Position numbers and translations under genes: made by a program
Source: Alphaproteobacteria bacterium
GTDB lineage: Bacteria > Pseudomonadota > Alphaproteobacteria > Rs-D84
Assembly: GCA_017642625.1 (NCBI GenBank)
Contig: JAGCOQ010000087.1
Span: 1-7,586, forward strand
DNA: 7,586 nucleotides
Direction: 5' to 3'
Shown here: one piece after another, positions 7,002 to 7,586 of the stretch
How positions within the stretch are numbered: the first letter of the stretch is position 1
Layout: each line of letters opens with the position of its first letter
Notes under the pieces: model-generated
Told to the model about the DNA's origin: nothing
Database searches by the model: none
The model's input: the letters and a program-made list of their open reading frames with translations, nothing else

Positions 7002-7016
7002 CCTTTCTATGAAATT

Positions 7017-7046
7017 ATGTTAGCAAAAAAAATTATTTTCGAGCAA
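7017..7046 (-). promoter_or_regulatory. Weak candidate promoter of the 895-residue gene
   Basis: On the minus strand TTGCTC (7041-7046) and TAACAT (7017-7022) are separated by 18 nt. Both boxes match the consensus only partly (three and four of six). If real, transcription would start near 7010 and the leader would be only about 9 nt. It lies between the infA terminator and the ATG, which is where a promoter for this gene is needed. Confidence 0.32.
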
Positions 7047-7069
7047 GGGGTATTTAATAAAAAACACAT

Positions 7070-7093
7070 AAAAAATCCCGTCATTTGACGGGA
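7070..7093 (-). terminator. Intrinsic terminator of infA
   Basis: A stem TCCCGTC (7076-7082) / GACGGGA (7087-7093) with an ATTT loop is followed on the minus strand by six T (7075-7070). It lies just past the infA stop at 7100-7102 and should insulate the 895-residue gene from infA transcription. Confidence 0.9.
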
Positions 7094-7099
7094 AAAAAC

Positions 7100-7348
7100 T
7101 TACTGATTTGGTTGATCCGGTGTCGCACGATTTCGCTCAACAAAAGTAATACGCCCCTTGTCCAAATCATATGGTGTCATTTCAACACGAACATGTTCAC
7201 CAATGTTGACCCAAATGCGAGCCTTGCGCATTTTGCCACAAACCGTCGCCAAGATTTCGTGCCCATTTTCCAGTTTTACCCGAAACATAGTGTTTGGTAA
7301 TTTATCTTCTACGACACCGCTAAAAACAATAACATCATCTTTTGCCAT
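7100..7348 (-). CDS. infA: Translation initiation factor IF-1
   Basis: IF-1 binds the A site of the 30S ribosomal subunit during initiation and works with IF-2 and IF-3. The 82-residue protein is a single S1-like OB fold with the family signature MAKDD at the start, [26 protein letters not shown] in the middle (given here in parts: [23 protein letters not shown]) and [15 protein letters not shown] near the end. It is about ten residues longer than the usual 72 because of a tail [12 protein letters not shown] that is polar and probably flexible. AAGGGA (7354-7359) lies 5 nt before the ATG. The gene has its own promoter and terminator and appears to be monocistronic. Confidence 0.98.
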   Translation of the reverse strand: MAKDDVIVFSGVVEDKLPNTMFRVKLENGHEILATVCGKMRKARIWVNIGEHVRVEMTPYDLDKGRITFVERNRATPDQPNQ

Positions 7349-7390
7349 GATTATCCCTTGGATTTTTCTGTGCTTTTTTCAATGTTTGTA

Positions 7391-7419
7391 ATGATATTGC
7401 GCGCCAATAAAAAATGCAA
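7391..7419 (-). promoter_or_regulatory. Promoter of infA
   Basis: On the minus strand TTGCAT (-35, 7414-7419) and TATCAT (-10, 7391-7396; five of six consensus bases) are separated by 17 nt. Transcription would start near 7384, leaving a leader of about 36 nt. The -35 box again begins TTGC, as in three other candidate promoters in this window. Confidence 0.6.
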
Positions 7420-7436
7420 GTTGTTTTTAATATACC

Positions 7437-7465
7437 TTGCACATGGGTCTTTTATCTGATAAAAT
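7437..7465 (+). promoter_or_regulatory. Promoter of the right-edge exported protein gene
   Basis: TTGCAC (-35, 7437-7442) is followed after 17 nt by TAAAAT (-10, 7460-7465), with TGA before it forming an extended -10 element. Transcription would start near 7472, about 22 nt before the ATG at 7494. TTGCA and TCTGATAAAATA are shared at identical spacing with the promoter at 4267-4295. It is divergent from the infA promoter, with the two -35 boxes about 17 bp apart. Confidence 0.68.
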
Positions 7466-7493
7466 ATATGCTGTAAATTGTAGGATGGAATAA

Positions 7494-7586
7494 ATGAAAA
7501 TACATGTTATTGCATTGCTGTTGTGTATGGTGCCATATGTTGCATCATCTGCAACTGAACGTGACGAAAACGCCCGTATTGGTGTC
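7494..7586 (+). CDS. Exported protein, N-terminus only (runs off right edge)
   Basis: Only 31 residues are visible. They begin MKIHVIALLLCMVPYVASSA, a positively charged start followed by a hydrophobic core and small residues, which is a good Sec signal peptide with cleavage likely after SSA (residue 20). The Cys at residue 11 lies inside the hydrophobic core and does not form a convincing lipobox, so a lipoprotein is less likely. The mature part starts TERDENARIGV, too little to name a family. AGGA at 7482-7485 lies 8 nt before the ATG and a good promoter is present. It is divergent from infA. Confidence 0.82.
   Translation, partial: MKIHVIALLLCMVPYVASSATERDENARIGV

Noticed and set aside
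7349..7493. Possible small RNA or riboswitch in the infA-divergent intergenic region.
   Set aside because: The space is accounted for by two back-to-back promoters and ribosome sites; I see no stable hairpin or known aptamer pattern.

Overview
This window looks like a piece of the chromosome of a moderately AT-rich Gram-negative bacterium that uses the standard code (TGG for Trp, TAA stops throughout). The IF-1, ClpP and ClpX sequences look proteobacterial. The large, unrecognised Cys-rich exported proteins next to short housekeeping operons suggest a reduced, possibly host- or gut-associated alphaproteobacterium. That placement is an inference from style and was not tested by phylogeny.

Layout: positions 1-1013 hold the 3' part of pgk (phosphoglycerate kinase, +), which enters from the left edge. 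A bidirectional hairpin terminator separates it from a convergent unrecognised 146-residue gene (1036-1476, -) that has its own promoter with a perfect TTGACA box. Divergent to that gene is the clpP-clpX pair (1652-3523, +), 21 bp apart and clearly one operon, ending in a second strong bidirectional terminator. On the far side of this terminator lie two minus-strand genes for exported, Cys-rich proteins: a 220-residue protein (3582-4244) and, upstream of it, an 895-residue protein (4314-7001) with a Thr/Arg-rich low-complexity segment and an EGF-like Cys cluster. infA (IF-1, 7100-7348, -) follows with its own terminator and promoter. Divergent from infA, a new gene with a signal peptide (7494 onward, +) runs off the right edge.

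How the genes work together: ClpX is the AAA+ unfoldase that feeds the ClpP peptidase chamber. Pgk and IF-1 are unrelated housekeeping functions in glycolysis and translation initiation. The three signal-peptide genes are linked by position. Two of them (220-residue and right-edge) also share a nearly identical promoter core: TTGCA at -35 and TCTGATAAAAT across the extended -10.

The most notable points are: ClpP has Asn where the catalytic-triad Asp is expected (residue 172, codon 2165-2167); the 895-residue exported protein has 37 cysteines after its signal peptide; the same promoter core recurs in front of exported-protein genes; and the 895-residue gene has a purine-rich Shine-Dalgarno-like run directly touching its ATG. 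I saw no tRNA, rRNA, CRISPR array, insertion sequence or phage gene. No gene-free stretch exceeds about 175 bases.
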